Part shown: positions 53,426 through 61,700 of the stretch, piece by piece
Numbering within the stretch: the stretch's first letter is position 1
Layout: each line of letters begins with the position of its first letter
Origin: Haloplanus aerogenes
Lineage (GTDB): Archaea > Halobacteriota > Halobacteria > Halobacteriales > Haloferacaceae
DNA: 64,000 bases
NCBI RefSeq assembly: GCF_003856835.1
Contig: NZ_CP034145.1
Span: 2,604,001-2,668,000, forward strand
Reading direction: 5' to 3'
Position numbers and translations under genes: made by a program
The notes under the pieces: model-generated
The model's input: only the letters and a program-made list of their open reading frames with translations
Told to the model about the DNA's origin: nothing
The model's database searches: none

Positions 53426-53992
53426 CTACCCACCCACGTTCTGGTCGCTCTCGAACGTCGCGGGGTCGGGTTCGATATTGGCGTACTCGACGACGCGGCG
53501 GCCGAGCGTGGCGACCCGAGCGTCGAGGCGGTCGTCAACCAGCGAGTCGTCGTCGAACGCCGACGACGCGTGCGGGATGGCCGCCTGATGGGGGAGCACC
53601 CACGCGTCGAGGGCGCGACAGACCGAGCGCAGGTGTTCGAGCGCGGTAATGGGAAAGGCGCCGCCGGCGACGCCCAGCAAGCCGACGGTCTTGCCCTCGA
53701 ACTCGTCGAACCCACAGTGATCGAGGGCGTTCTTCAGGACCCCGGAGTAGGAGCCGTGGTACATGGGCGTCCCGAGCAACACGGCGTCGGCTTCACGGAC
53801 CCGTCGGGTGAAGGCCGCGCTGTCGCCCTGATCGTCCACGTCGGGGTTCAGTGGCGGCAGGTCGAACGATCGAAGGTCGAGGAGATCGGTCTCGGCGCCG
53901 GCGTCCGCGGCGGCGTCGAGAGCGCGCCGGAGCGCGAGTCGCGTGTAACTGTGTGCCCGGAGGCTGCCCGAAATGGCGACGACGGTTACCAT
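53426..53992 (-). CDS. NADPH-dependent FMN reductase family protein
   Basis: A 188-aa flavodoxin-like enzyme. VAISGSLRAHSYTRLALRRA at residues 5-24 is the FMN-phosphate loop, and LGTPMYHGSYSGVLKNALDH (about 73-92) is the signature of the SsuE/ChrR group. It probably reduces FMN or quinones at NADPH cost. It lies just after the PhaB-type reductase gene on the same strand, with a 28-bp gap. Confidence 0.87.
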   Translation of the reverse strand: MVTVVAISGSLRAHSYTRLALRRALDAAADAGAETDLLDLRSFDLPPLNPDVDDQGDSAAFTRRVREADAVLLGTPMYHGSYSGVLKNALDHCGFDEFEGKTVGLLGVAGGAFPITALEHLRSVCRALDAWVLPHQAAIPHASSAFDDDSLVDDRLDARVATLGRRVVEYANIEPDPATFESDQNVGG

Positions 53993-54020
53993 GCGTGCTG
54001 TCCGATGATCGACCCCGCCC

Positions 54021-54803
54021 TCACCACTCCAGCCCGCCGTTGACGCCGAGGACCTGTCCGGTCATGTAGCTGGCGTGGTCGCTGGCGAGGAAGCGGACTA
54101 TTCCGACGATATCCTCGGGGTCGGCGAAGCGGTCGAGCGGGATCTTGGCCCGGATCTTGTCCTGAACGCGTTCGGGCACCTTCTCCAGCATGTCCGTCTT
54201 GACGAACCCCGGGGCGACGCAGTTGGCGGTGGAACCGGAGGCGGCGAGTTCGAGCGCGAGCGTCCGCGTGAACGCGAACATCCCGCCTTTCGAGGTGGCG
54301 TAGTTGGCCTGCCCGTAGTTGCCTTGCTGGCCGACCACGCTGGAGATGTTGATGAGACGGCCGTGGTCGGCGTCGCGGATGTCGTCGAAAAACGCCTTGG
54401 TGCAGTTGAACGTGCCGCCGAGGTTGACGTCGATGACCGTCTGCCAGTCCTCGTAGGTCATCTCCTCGAACTTGCGGTCGATGGTGATGCCGGCGTTGTT
54501 GACCAGTACGTCCACCGCACCGAGTTCGTCGTGAATCTCGGTCGCCATCCGTTCGACCTCGTCCGGTTTCGCCACGTCGGCCTGCGCACACATCGCCGTC
54601 TCGCCGTTCGCCTCGATGATCTCCTCGACCTCGCGGGCCGCCTCGTCGGAACTCCGGTAGTTCACGACCACGTCCGCGCCACAGCGCGCGAATTCGAGCG
54701 CGATAGAGCGACCGATGCCACGCGAGGATCCCGTGACGAGGCAGGTTCGGTCGGCGAGCGGACGCGGATTCAGTGGTTCCAGCCGAGTGGTCGTTTCGGA
54801 CAT
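54021..54803 (-). CDS. 3-oxoacyl/acetoacetyl-CoA reductase (PhaB-type SDR)
   Basis: A 260-aa short-chain dehydrogenase. TCLVTGSSRGIGRSIALEFA near residue 20 binds NAD(P), NNAG is intact, and the catalytic Ser/Tyr/Lys lie in INISSVVGQQGNYGQANYATSKGG. The N-terminal extension before the Rossmann strand resembles haloarchaeal PhaB used in polyhydroxyalkanoate synthesis, but a FabG-like role is possible. The ATG at 54803 is preferred; one at 54824 adds seven residues. Confidence 0.82.
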   Translation of the reverse strand: MSETTTRLEPLNPRPLADRTCLVTGSSRGIGRSIALEFARCGADVVVNYRSSDEAAREVEEIIEANGETAMCAQADVAKPDEVERMATEIHDELGAVDVLVNNAGITIDRKFEEMTYEDWQTVIDVNLGGTFNCTKAFFDDIRDADHGRLINISSVVGQQGNYGQANYATSKGGMFAFTRTLALELAASGSTANCVAPGFVKTDMLEKVPERVQDKIRAKIPLDRFADPEDIVGIVRFLASDHASYMTGQVLGVNGGLEW

Positions 54804-54976
54804 ACACCTACCAATGCGTGTCACCGATTGTTAATTATTCGCGCCCTATGGCCGAGTCGGCGGCGTGGCCGGGCGATAGGTTTTATTGTGGTGGGTGGTA
54901 ACATGGTGCCACCTTTACGCCGGGAAGCGACTCGTGATCAACCGCAGGTGGGGACAGAGGTGCCGCGACCGCAACC

Positions 54977-55726
54977 ATGACTGACCGAATCGATCTGGAC
55001 GACATCGACACGGACGACGGCGAACCGGACGACGAACCGAACCGGGGCGACTGGTTCTGGCAGGGTGAAGGCGACCCTGCCGACGAACCGGACGACTCCT
55101 TTGGGACACAGCGTGCACGAGAGACGATCAGTGACGAGACCGCAAGCAGCGATGACGGGGGCGGTCACGCCGCGACGCCACGCGTCCCCCGACAGGGCGA
55201 CGACAAACCCGTCGGCATCCCCGTCGAGGGCGGTGGCGCGGGGAGTTCGCCCGCCAGTGATCGGGCGGCCGTGGAGGGAGGCGTCCCGGACGACGGCACG
55301 GCCGACGCGGACGGGACGACCACACAGCACGACGCGACGGGCGCGGCCCCCCACGGCGAGGACGCCGACGACATGACGATGGCGCTGACGTACAAGGCGG
55401 CCAAACGGCTCGCGTATCCGGCGTCGGCGTTCGCCGACGCGGAGTCGTGGGCGGACTGGGTCGGCATCGTCGGCCACGTAGACACACCGGTCATCAATCG
55501 GTTTCAGCGGCAGAACGGCGTCGACGCCGACTTCTTCAGCGGCACGGGTACCGGCCCGGGCGAGCGCCTCGCCGAGGTCGGTCCGCGGTCCATGTTCTAC
55601 GCGAAGCGGATGGTCGTCGTCGGCATCGCAGGCGAGGACGAACGCGTCGCCGCCGAGGCCGACTGGGAGTTCGTCCCGCTCTCGGAGGCCGCGGAGAAGG
55701 CCGACTGGGAGCTGAACGAGGAGTAA
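54977..55726 (+). CDS. Acidic haloarchaeal protein of unknown function
   Basis: A 249-aa protein. The first 130 residues are Asp/Gly-rich and look disordered. The conserved part starts near MTMALTYKAAKRLAYPASAFADA and includes VGIVGHVDTPVINRFQRQNG and a final VPLSEAAEKADWELNEE. No catalytic motif is evident. TTTTATTG at 54882-54889 may be its TATA box, giving a leader of about 65 nt. A group of four small genes follows on the same strand. Confidence 0.65.
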   Translation: MTDRIDLDDIDTDDGEPDDEPNRGDWFWQGEGDPADEPDDSFGTQRARETISDETASSDDGGGHAATPRVPRQGDDKPVGIPVEGGGAGSSPASDRAAVEGGVPDDGTADADGTTTQHDATGAAPHGEDADDMTMALTYKAAKRLAYPASAFADAESWADWVGIVGHVDTPVINRFQRQNGVDADFFSGTGTGPGERLAEVGPRSMFYAKRMVVVGIAGEDERVAAEADWEFVPLSEAAEKADWELNEE

Positions 55727-55765
55727 ATTTTTATGACAAACCCGCCAAGTATGTGTTGAGCTACC

Positions 55766-56014
55766 ATGGGTGTTAGAACCGCGTTCACACAGGCACGAAT
55801 CGTCACACTCGGCGTCTTTTTCGCCGCCATCTGGCTCGTACTGACGATCCTACAGGTGTACGGCCGGATGGGACCGCTGTCGAGCGGTGGCGTCGGGCAG
55901 ACGCCGATTTCGGGGCTCCTCGGCATCTTCGTGATGGGTGGAGTGCTGGCGCTCCTGCTCGTGCTCTACGGCGAATTGGGTGAGGAAGAACCGGCACCCG
56001 AACCGTGGGAGTGA
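55766..56014 (+). CDS. Small two-helix membrane protein
   Basis: An 82-aa protein with two membrane segments (ARIVTLGVFFAAIWLVLTIL and LLGIFVMGGVLALLLVLYGE) and a short acidic C-terminus. This type is often conserved in haloarchaea without known function. It lies 39 nt after the acidic protein gene and 3 nt before the zinc-ribbon gene. Confidence 0.6.
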   Translation: MGVRTAFTQARIVTLGVFFAAIWLVLTILQVYGRMGPLSSGGVGQTPISGLLGIFVMGGVLALLLVLYGELGEEEPAPEPWE

Positions 56015-56017
56015 GCG

Positions 56018-56158
56018 ATGCAGTACGAGTGTAGCGAGTGCGGGCACTTCACTCGCCTCGGGCTCGTCGACAGCGAAGCCGTCGTCCAGACCTGTCCGGC
56101 CTGCGGGGAGTCCGCGCGGTTCGAACCGGCGTTCCAAGGGGAAGGGGTCTCCTTCTGA
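56018..56158 (+). CDS. Small double-CxxC zinc-ribbon protein
   Basis: A 46-aa protein with MQYECSECGHFTRLG and VQTCPACGESARF, two knuckles that make one zinc ribbon. Its TGA at 56156-56158 overlaps the next gene's apparent CTG start. It is typical of small haloarchaeal zinc-finger proteins; several of these have regulatory roles, but none can be assigned here. Confidence 0.65.
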   Translation: MQYECSECGHFTRLGLVDSEAVVQTCPACGESARFEPAFQGEGVSF

Positions 56159-56496
56159 GCCTCACAATCGACCTGACGGAGCGGTTCGTCGCCGCCGCGG
56201 ACGAGTGGGCCGAAGCCCGGCTGGAGGAGCGGGAAACCGCCCTCGAGACGAAAGCCGAACAGGCCCTGCTGGAGATCGAGTATCTCGTCTCCGGCCGGAC
56301 GGAGGTGTCGTTCGACGTGGACGCCGAGGCCGGTCGGATCGACTACGCTCCGAGCGACGAACTCTCGCGGCTCCTGTCCGCGCAGGCCGACGACACCGGT
56401 CTCGACGAAGCGACCATCCTCCGACTCCACGTCGACCTCTTCGTCGGCGCCTTCCCCGGCGACGACGACCGGCCGCCGAACGCGCCGCCGGTCTGA
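56155..56496 (+). CDS. Acidic helical protein with apparent CTG start
   Basis: A 113-aa protein: LTIDLTERFVAAADEWAEA, then a helical Glu/Ala-rich part and VLRLHVDLFVGAF-like end sequence (ILRLHVDLFVGAFPGDDD). No ATG, GTG or TTG in frame precedes the conserved-looking start. Upstream codons in this frame lie inside the zinc-ribbon gene and read as arginine-rich noise. The best start is CTG at 56155, overlapping the preceding stop as CTGA. The function is unknown. Confidence 0.5.
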   Translation: MSLTIDLTERFVAAADEWAEARLEERETALETKAEQALLEIEYLVSGRTEVSFDVDAEAGRIDYAPSDELSRLLSAQADDTGLDEATILRLHVDLFVGAFPGDDDRPPNAPPV

Positions 56497-56568
56497 GCGG
56501 CGGGCGACGAGCCATCCCGTCAGATCGGCGAAGGATTTAGTAGCCACGACGTGAAACCGTGATAGTGC

Positions 56569-56751
56569 ATGACAAAGAAGGACCTCGACTGGCGCCCGAA
56601 GACGGGTAGTGGGACGTACAGGGGCAAAGAAGTCTGGGAGTACAACATCGCTCCGCACGAACTCAACGAGGGCGAAATCGACGGCGAGATCCGTGCCGAG
56701 GACATCAGCGGCTCCGACGATCTGGACTCGGTCATCGAAGACGTAGAGTAA
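56569..56751 (+). CDS. Small acidic haloarchaeal protein
   Basis: A 60-aa protein, MTKKDLDWRPKTGSGTYRG at the start and a strongly acidic C-terminal half. The codon pattern and charge fit a real haloarchaeal gene. No family or motif is recognised. It converges with the Tat lipoprotein gene 8 nt downstream. Confidence 0.55.
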   Translation: MTKKDLDWRPKTGSGTYRGKEVWEYNIAPHELNEGEIDGEIRAEDISGSDDLDSVIEDVE

Positions 56752-56758
56752 TCAGTTT

Positions 56759-57991
56759 TCAGTACAGCGGGAACGCGCGCTTGTCACGGGGCGGCACGTA
56801 GAAGTTCGCCCGCGACTGCACGTCGATGAAGTTGAGGATGCCGTTGTTCTCCCGGTCGGTGATCGCCGGACTATCGTCGCGCACGTACCAGCCGTTCATG
56901 GCGCGACGGGTCGCCCGGAAGTGCTGGAGTCGCTGCTGGAAGGAGAGGAAGTGAACTCCGGCGTGGTCGCCGTCGGTCGTGTTGAAGTCGCGGCGGAGGA
57001 TGAGCGGCTTGCCGTCGCGTCGCACCTGCGCGACCTTCTCGTGGTGGCCAACGACATCGAACTCCCTGGCGTGGTCGCGGACGGCGTCGCTGAAGGGGAC
57101 GTTGGACTCGAAGTTCGGGATGTCGGACGGGTCGAACTCCGGTGAGAACATCCGGGCGACGCGGCCGGCGTCGTCCAGTCCCTCCCACCACGTATCGAGA
57201 TTCTGCGTCAGGTGGGCGGCGTGGAGCGTCGTGCCGCCCGCGAACTTGCCGTCCGGGATGGTCACGAAGTCCTCGCTCGCCTGCGTCCCCTGCCGATCCG
57301 AGAAAAAGCCCATGAAGGTGGGGTCGTCCTGCGAGAGGGCGCCGGCGGGGATGCCCTCGACGTCCGCGTGCTGCGCCGGGAGTCCCTCCCCGAGAAAGCC
57401 CGTCCGAACCTCCGCGATGGAGAACACGTCTCCGAGCGAGTGCTCGACCGGTTCGCCGTTCAGCGTCCCGCCGGCCCGCGAACGGAACATGGCGTTCTCG
57501 ATGGCCGTCAACTGGGACGGAACGTCGCTTTCGAGGACCAGGACGGCGTCGAACTCGAGGAGGTCCGGGTTGTCCGTCCGCGAGAGCACCTGCGGTTTCG
57601 AGATGGGGGCCTCGGTCAGTTTGCCGAGTCGACGGAAGTAGGCGGTCCCCCAGCCGAGGACGTGAAAGACCCCCTCCGTACTCCAGTCGTAGGCCGCCTC
57701 GATGGTCCGCATGCCGCGCTCGACGGTTCGGGCGGCCTCGGTCGACGGGTCGACGTCGAGATTCAGAAACAGGAGGCGGCGGTAGCGTGCCTGGAGGTCG
57801 TTCCCGGCGGCGTTCGTGGGCAGGTACTCGGTCTGGGCGAACTGTCGGTTGGGGAGGTCGGCAGCGTGGGGGTTGGGCGGCAGGTCGGTCCCGCTGTCGC
57901 TGGCCGACTCGAGAAACTGCGCGCACCCGGAGAGGCCGATGGCGCCGGCGACCCCTCCGAGACGTGCGAGCGCCGACCGTCGGGATGTCAT
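56759..57991 (-). CDS. Tat-exported lipoprotein, distantly DyP-peroxidase-like
   Basis: A 410-aa secreted protein. The N-terminus MTSRRSALARLGGVAGAIGLSGC combines a twin-arginine motif with a lipobox, so it is probably exported folded and lipid-anchored. The C-terminal VVGHHEKVAQVRRDG, then DGDHAGVHFLSFQQRLQHF, is reminiscent of the heme-peroxidase DyP fold (HAGVHFLSFQ compare GLLFISFQ). A clear GxxDG motif is not seen, so enzymatic activity is uncertain. The ATG at 57991 is set by the Tat motif. It lies next to the respiratory cluster and diverges from three small membrane genes. Confidence 0.65.
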   Translation of the reverse strand: MTSRRSALARLGGVAGAIGLSGCAQFLESASDSGTDLPPNPHAADLPNRQFAQTEYLPTNAAGNDLQARYRRLLFLNLDVDPSTEAARTVERGMRTIEAAYDWSTEGVFHVLGWGTAYFRRLGKLTEAPISKPQVLSRTDNPDLLEFDAVLVLESDVPSQLTAIENAMFRSRAGGTLNGEPVEHSLGDVFSIAEVRTGFLGEGLPAQHADVEGIPAGALSQDDPTFMGFFSDRQGTQASEDFVTIPDGKFAGGTTLHAAHLTQNLDTWWEGLDDAGRVARMFSPEFDPSDIPNFESNVPFSDAVRDHAREFDVVGHHEKVAQVRRDGKPLILRRDFNTTDGDHAGVHFLSFQQRLQHFRATRRAMNGWYVRDDSPAITDRENNGILNFIDVQSRANFYVPPRDKRAFPLY

Positions 57992-58121
57992 CGTCTTGCT
58001 CGTCCGAAGGCTGCGAAGATAATAAGCATCTCGCCAAGCCGGGCGAGCGGCCCTCGACGCACCGAACTGACCAGAGAGTATATGTCCCTGAGCGCCCCAA
58101 TGAGAGACAACGAGGAAACTC

Positions 58122-58271
58122 ATGCACCAGAGCTTCGGGGCCACGTATGGACCGCTCCCGATCCGTCTCGCCGTCCCGTTGTTACTCGTCGGTGCCGTCG
58201 TCGCAGCGTTCGTCGTCTACGATATGTACCGAACGTACGCGCCATCAGCCGACGGTGGAAACGATGGCTGA
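58122..58271 (+). CDS. Small membrane protein 1 of a three-gene overlapping set
   Basis: A 49-aa protein with one membrane helix (LAVPLLLVGAVVAAFVVYDM). It overlaps the next gene by 8 nt (ATGGCTGA, 58264-58271). No family is recognised. The tight overlap argues for translation, and it was found by reading the region upstream of the next gene. Confidence 0.5.
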   Translation: MHQSFGATYGPLPIRLAVPLLLVGAVVAAFVVYDMYRTYAPSADGGNDG

Positions 58272-58572
58272 GGCAGAGTCGAACGAGCGGGAAGCCGTCA
58301 CAGCGGCGGGGGGCGAGTCGGACCCGTCGACGCCCGCTCGCGTGCTCGGATACCTGCAGGGGACGACGTACGTGTTGGGCTCGCTACTCGTGCTAGCGCT
58401 GTTGGCGGTCGGCACCGTCGGAATCATCGCCGAAATCAAGGGGACCTGGCACTGGGCCATCCACCTCGAATCGACGGTCAGCTACATCGGCGTGTTCGTC
58501 GCGGGCGTCCTGCTCCTGTTACTCCCGACGGCAGCACTGTTGCTGATCGGACGGGTGATCGTCGATGAGTGA
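58264..58572 (+). CDS. Small membrane protein 2, two helices
   Basis: A 102-aa protein with an acidic N-terminal 30 residues, then YVLGSLLVLALLAVGTVGII and a second helix (VFVAGVLLLLLPTAALLLI). Between them lies AEIKGTWHWAIHLES. This connecting motif is similar to AEFAKTWRWYFRMEQ in protein 3, so the two are probably paralogues. It overlaps protein 3 by 8 nt (ATGAGTGA). The role is unknown; position suggests a membrane anchor or electron-transfer partner for nearby redox proteins. Confidence 0.6.
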   Translation: MAEAESNEREAVTAAGGESDPSTPARVLGYLQGTTYVLGSLLVLALLAVGTVGIIAEIKGTWHWAIHLESTVSYIGVFVAGVLLLLLPTAALLLIGRVIVDE

Positions 58573-58807
58573 TCTGCCGAGTCCGTCGAGGCTCTTTCGC
58601 GGCCTGACGCTCCTGTCGGTCGGTGGGCTCGTACTCGTCGTTCTCGGCGCCGCGACGGTGGCCATCCTCGCGGAGTTCGCCAAGACGTGGCGGTGGTACT
58701 TCCGGATGGAACAGGCGATGGCGCTGGCGACGCCGGTGACGCTCGTTCTCCTCGGCCTCTCGCTCGTCGGCCTGATCGGGGTCGTCGCCCTCGCCGACCG
58801 AACCTAG
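58565..58807 (+). CDS. Small membrane protein 3, two helices
   Basis: An 80-aa paralogue of protein 2: helix (LTLLSVGGLVLVVLGAATVA), AEFAKTWRWYFRMEQ, then a second helix (VTLVLLGLSLVGLIGVVALA). Its stop shares CTAG (58804-58807) with the convergent TorD gene. No known family is recognised. Confidence 0.6.
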   Translation: MSDLPSPSRLFRGLTLLSVGGLVLVVLGAATVAILAEFAKTWRWYFRMEQAMALATPVTLVLLGLSLVGLIGVVALADRT

Positions 58808-59433
58808 ATCATCTGCGCGACGAGTTCGTCCTCGAACTCGAGGACGCCCTCGTAGATGTACGCGACAGCGACGTACAGCCGACTATCCGTCTCTTGCCGA
58901 AGGTCGGTGGTGAACGGGTCCACCCACGTCAGCGCGTGTTCGTCGAGGAAGACGCGTTCGAAGCCGACCGCCACCTCGGCACCACGGCGTTGCCGGTCGA
59001 TCAGGTTGCGGAGGAAGGCGAGTTCGACGGCGACGAAGTCGTTCTCCTCCGGGTACTCCTCCGGCGGCGCCCAGCCGGCGGCGCTGTAACTCGCCTCCAG
59101 TTCGGCCAGCCCCTCGCCGAGGTAGTCGGCGTCCTCGCGGTAGTACGTCTCGTGGGCGACGACCGGCGGTCGCGGGCCGACGAGGAGCCGCGTGTACTCC
59201 TGTTCGAGTACTTCCTGTACGACGTCGAGGTCGTACTCCTGATGCTCGTCGATGAACGTGCGGAGTTCGTCGAACCCACGGTCGAGGGGTTCGTTCACCT
59301 CGCCCTCGGGGATTCGGATGTCGCCGGAGAGCAGCGTCTCGACGAACTCCTCGTCGGGCACGTCGTGGAGCGCTTCGATGAGGAAGTCGACGAGTTCGAG
59401 ACGCGACTCGTAGAGGGCCTGTTCGTCCATCAT
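58804..59433 (-). CDS. TorD/DmsD family redox-enzyme maturation chaperone
   Basis: A 209-aa all-helical cytosolic protein of the TorD group that protects molybdo/tungsto-enzymes and their Tat signals. VLEQEYTRLLVGPRPPVVAHETYYRED matches the conserved central region (YTRLF..P...P..P.ES.Y in the family), and LAFLRNLIDRQ and FLDEHALTWVDPF the C-terminal EhxH-like part. The first ATG at 59433 overlaps the stop of the HdrA/MvhD-like gene (ATGA). The client is presumably the Tat-exported FdhA at 61751. Confidence 0.85.
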   Translation of the reverse strand: MMDEQALYESRLELVDFLIEALHDVPDEEFVETLLSGDIRIPEGEVNEPLDRGFDELRTFIDEHQEYDLDVVQEVLEQEYTRLLVGPRPPVVAHETYYREDADYLGEGLAELEASYSAAGWAPPEEYPEENDFVAVELAFLRNLIDRQRRGAEVAVGFERVFLDEHALTWVDPFTTDLRQETDSRLYVAVAYIYEGVLEFEDELVAQMI

Positions 59434-61553
59434 CGACCCCCCTCCTCGAAGAGGAGATAGGCACGACAGTCGGCACAGTACTCGAAGATGCTGTGTTCGG
59501 CTTTGGGTGCGACGCCTTCGACCAGTTCACCGACCTCGCCCGCGATGTGTTCGGCGGTGCCTTCGCTGGCGAACGCCTTGCCACAGCGGACGCAGTTTCG
59601 CATCTCGCCCTCGTACACCGTCTCCCAGCGTTCCCCGTCGCGGTTCTCGGGGAGTTTCGAGAGGTCGAGGCCGTCGTGCATGGTGATGGCTATCTCGGGA
59701 CACCCTTCCTCGCAGAGGCCGCAGTTGACGCAGTCCTCGTGGTTGAACTGGAGGTCGGCGTCGTCGGTCCGGCGGATGGCATCGGTCGGACACATCGTCG
59801 AGCAGGTGGGGGTGAGGTTGCAGGCGTCGGACACCTCCATCCAGCCGAAGTCCTTCAGGCCGCGGATCATCTCCCGTGGTGGGTCGACGTGTTCGAGGAC
59901 GGCACGGACGCTCTCCAGCGTCCAGTCGTGGCTGTTGAAGGGCGGGTTCGGCTTGTCGTCTCGAACCGTGCCGGTCGCTTCGTGGTCGCCGGCCGGGACG
60001 GGCGTCGGATCGAGTTCGACGACGAACTGGGAGAGTTCCTCGACGAACGCCTTCGGCTCCTGTGGGTCGGGCGCGAGGAACGTGACGCGTTCGCCGAGGC
60101 CGAGGTCGGTCGTCGCCCGGTCGAGTCGGCGGACGAGTTCCGCCTTCGGATCGGGACCGGAGTGGAGGCAGGAGCCGCCACAGCCGACGATGGCCACGCC
60201 GTCGGCGCCCGCGGCGAGGGCGTGCATGACGTGTGCTTCACCGACCGTGTCGGTGCAGTTGACCCGGACGGGGAGGACGGGCGGGTAGCGCAGGTCGTCG
60301 TCCTCGCGGGCGAGGCGTCCGTAGCGCCGGAGAGCGTCGTCCGCCCGCTCGGAACAGACGAAGGCGACGACTGGCGTCTCGATGCCGTCGTTGCCGCGAA
60401 GCCCGCCGAGGAGACCGTCGTCCTCACCGGGGTCGAGGAGCGTCTCCACCTCGCGCGCGATGCGTTCGTTCGAGGGGTCGCGGAGGGTCGTCGCGCCGGT
60501 CGGACAGGCGCTCGTACACGCGCCGCAGTCCTGACAGGCCACGAGGTCGAACGACACCTCGTCGACGTGCGGCCGGTCGACGGCGCCGTGCGGACAGGCG
60601 TCGACACAGGCGTTACAGCCGGGCTGGCTCGACTCGCCGGCGGCGCACACGTCCATGTCGAGGTCGAGGTGTTTCGGTTTCTCGATGCCGCCGAGGAGGT
60701 CCTCGACGGCCGCGATGGTCGCCCCGTCGACCGGGCCGGTGTAGAGGCCGATCTGGCCGCTCTTTGCCGTGCCGGTCGCCGCGGGGAAGATCACCTGATC
60801 CGCCTCCAGCGTCCGCTCGACGCCGTCGAGGTCGATGGCATCGACCGGACAGCAGTCGGCCCACTCGCCGTCCGGGGCCGCCGGATCGATGTCCACGGGC
60901 GCGCGAGTCACCATCCCGTCCGGCCCCTCGTGGACGCAGTCCATACACGAGATGCAGTCCTCGGTGACCCGGGCGCGGAGTTCGACCTCGAAGTTCCCGT
61001 ACTCGCCGACCACGTCGACGACGCGGCCGCGGGCGAGCGTCACGTCGTCGAGGTCGGCGTCGACGGCGTCGAAATCCTGCCCGTTGGCGATCAGCGTCAC
61101 GTCGGCGGTGTCCGCGAGCGCCGCCGCCGTCTCGGGGTCGCCGACGACGGCGACAGCCTCGCCCGCGTCCCGGGAGACGGTCCGGGATATCGGTTCGTGG
61201 CCGAGACCCGTCCGACGGGCGTTGAGCAGGCGAGCGGTCTTGGCGGTGGCCGCGTCGCGGTCGTGAATCCACGCGGCCCCCTCGCGGTGGTCGACGAAGG
61301 CCGTCGCGTCGGGGTGAAGTCCCCGTTCTATCGCAACCTCCCGAATGGCGTCCTGACACCGCGGTTCGGGCGTGGTCACGAGGAGTTGGTCCAGATCGTA
61401 CTCTTCGATGAGGTGGGCCATGGCCGGGAGGCCATCGTCACAGAGGTGTGAGGAACTCGCAACGACCTCGACGTCTCTGACGCCGTCTCGGACGCCTTCG
61501 AGATCGATGTCGCAAGTGTTTGCACAGGAACACACGAACGCGCCGACGTTCAT
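59430..61553 (-). CDS. Large HdrA/MvhD-like iron-sulfur protein
   Basis: A 707-aa multi-cluster protein. The N-terminal GAFVCSCANTCDIDL resembles the start of heterodisulfide reductase HdrA. The following Rossmann-like part has AVAVVGDPETAAALAD, where the GxGxxG of HdrA is lost. Two ferredoxin-type CxxCxxCxxxC sets (CNACVDACPHG, CQDCGACTSACPTG) lead to an MvhD/FrhD-like module (VVAFVCSERADDAL, LPVRVNCTDTVG, VGCGGSCLHSG). A C-terminal ferredoxin (CVNCGLCEEGCPEI) and a final CADC follow. The start at 61553 is chosen because CTTATACG lies about 27 nt upstream; an ATG at 61574 would lie beside the TATA box. It probably relays electrons for the formate dehydrogenase. Confidence 0.78.
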   Translation of the reverse strand: MNVGAFVCSCANTCDIDLEGVRDGVRDVEVVASSSHLCDDGLPAMAHLIEEYDLDQLLVTTPEPRCQDAIREVAIERGLHPDATAFVDHREGAAWIHDRDAATAKTARLLNARRTGLGHEPISRTVSRDAGEAVAVVGDPETAAALADTADVTLIANGQDFDAVDADLDDVTLARGRVVDVVGEYGNFEVELRARVTEDCISCMDCVHEGPDGMVTRAPVDIDPAAPDGEWADCCPVDAIDLDGVERTLEADQVIFPAATGTAKSGQIGLYTGPVDGATIAAVEDLLGGIEKPKHLDLDMDVCAAGESSQPGCNACVDACPHGAVDRPHVDEVSFDLVACQDCGACTSACPTGATTLRDPSNERIAREVETLLDPGEDDGLLGGLRGNDGIETPVVAFVCSERADDALRRYGRLAREDDDLRYPPVLPVRVNCTDTVGEAHVMHALAAGADGVAIVGCGGSCLHSGPDPKAELVRRLDRATTDLGLGERVTFLAPDPQEPKAFVEELSQFVVELDPTPVPAGDHEATGTVRDDKPNPPFNSHDWTLESVRAVLEHVDPPREMIRGLKDFGWMEVSDACNLTPTCSTMCPTDAIRRTDDADLQFNHEDCVNCGLCEEGCPEIAITMHDGLDLSKLPENRDGERWETVYEGEMRNCVRCGKAFASEGTAEHIAGEVGELVEGVAPKAEHSIFEYCADCRAYLLFEEGGR

Positions 61554-61576
61554 ACCAGTGGTAAATGCTACCATTC

Positions 61577-61584
61577 GTATAAGA
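61577..61584 (-). promoter_or_regulatory. TATA box for the HdrA/MvhD-like gene
   Basis: CTTATACG on the minus strand is centred about 27 nt before the ATG at 61553. It supports a leaderless mRNA and decides against the upstream ATG at 61574. Confidence 0.6.
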
Positions 61585-61646
61585 GTTGCTGCGGGCTAAC
61601 GGATTTCAGTTTCAAATGGGGGAGGGAGGAACGAAAGTCATTGAAA

Positions 61647-61660
61647 TTAGGTCAACCTAA
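61647..61660. promoter_or_regulatory. Operator-like inverted repeat TTAGGT-CA-ACCTAA
   Basis: A perfect 6-bp inverted repeat with a 2-nt spacer, 9 nt upstream of the fdhA TATA box, in the BRE/upstream zone. It has the size and symmetry of a dimeric regulator site. No regulator gene is in view. Confidence 0.5.
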
Positions 61661-61669
61661 ACACATTAA

Positions 61670-61678
61670 TTTATATAA
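61670..61678 (+). promoter_or_regulatory. TATA box for the fdhA-like gene
   Basis: TTTATATAA is the strongest TATA-like sequence in the window, itself inside a short inverted repeat CATTA...TAATG (61664-61680). The expected transcript start near 61700 would give a leader of about 50 nt. Confidence 0.6.
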
Positions 61679-61700
61679 TGTCGGTCCATTTGCCTATTAT

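Noticed and set aside
54903-54980. A 25-codon upstream ORF ending in an ATGA overlap with the gene at 54977
   Set aside because: The likely TATA box at 54882-54889 puts the transcript start near 54909, after the ATG of this ORF, and the peptide has no special features.
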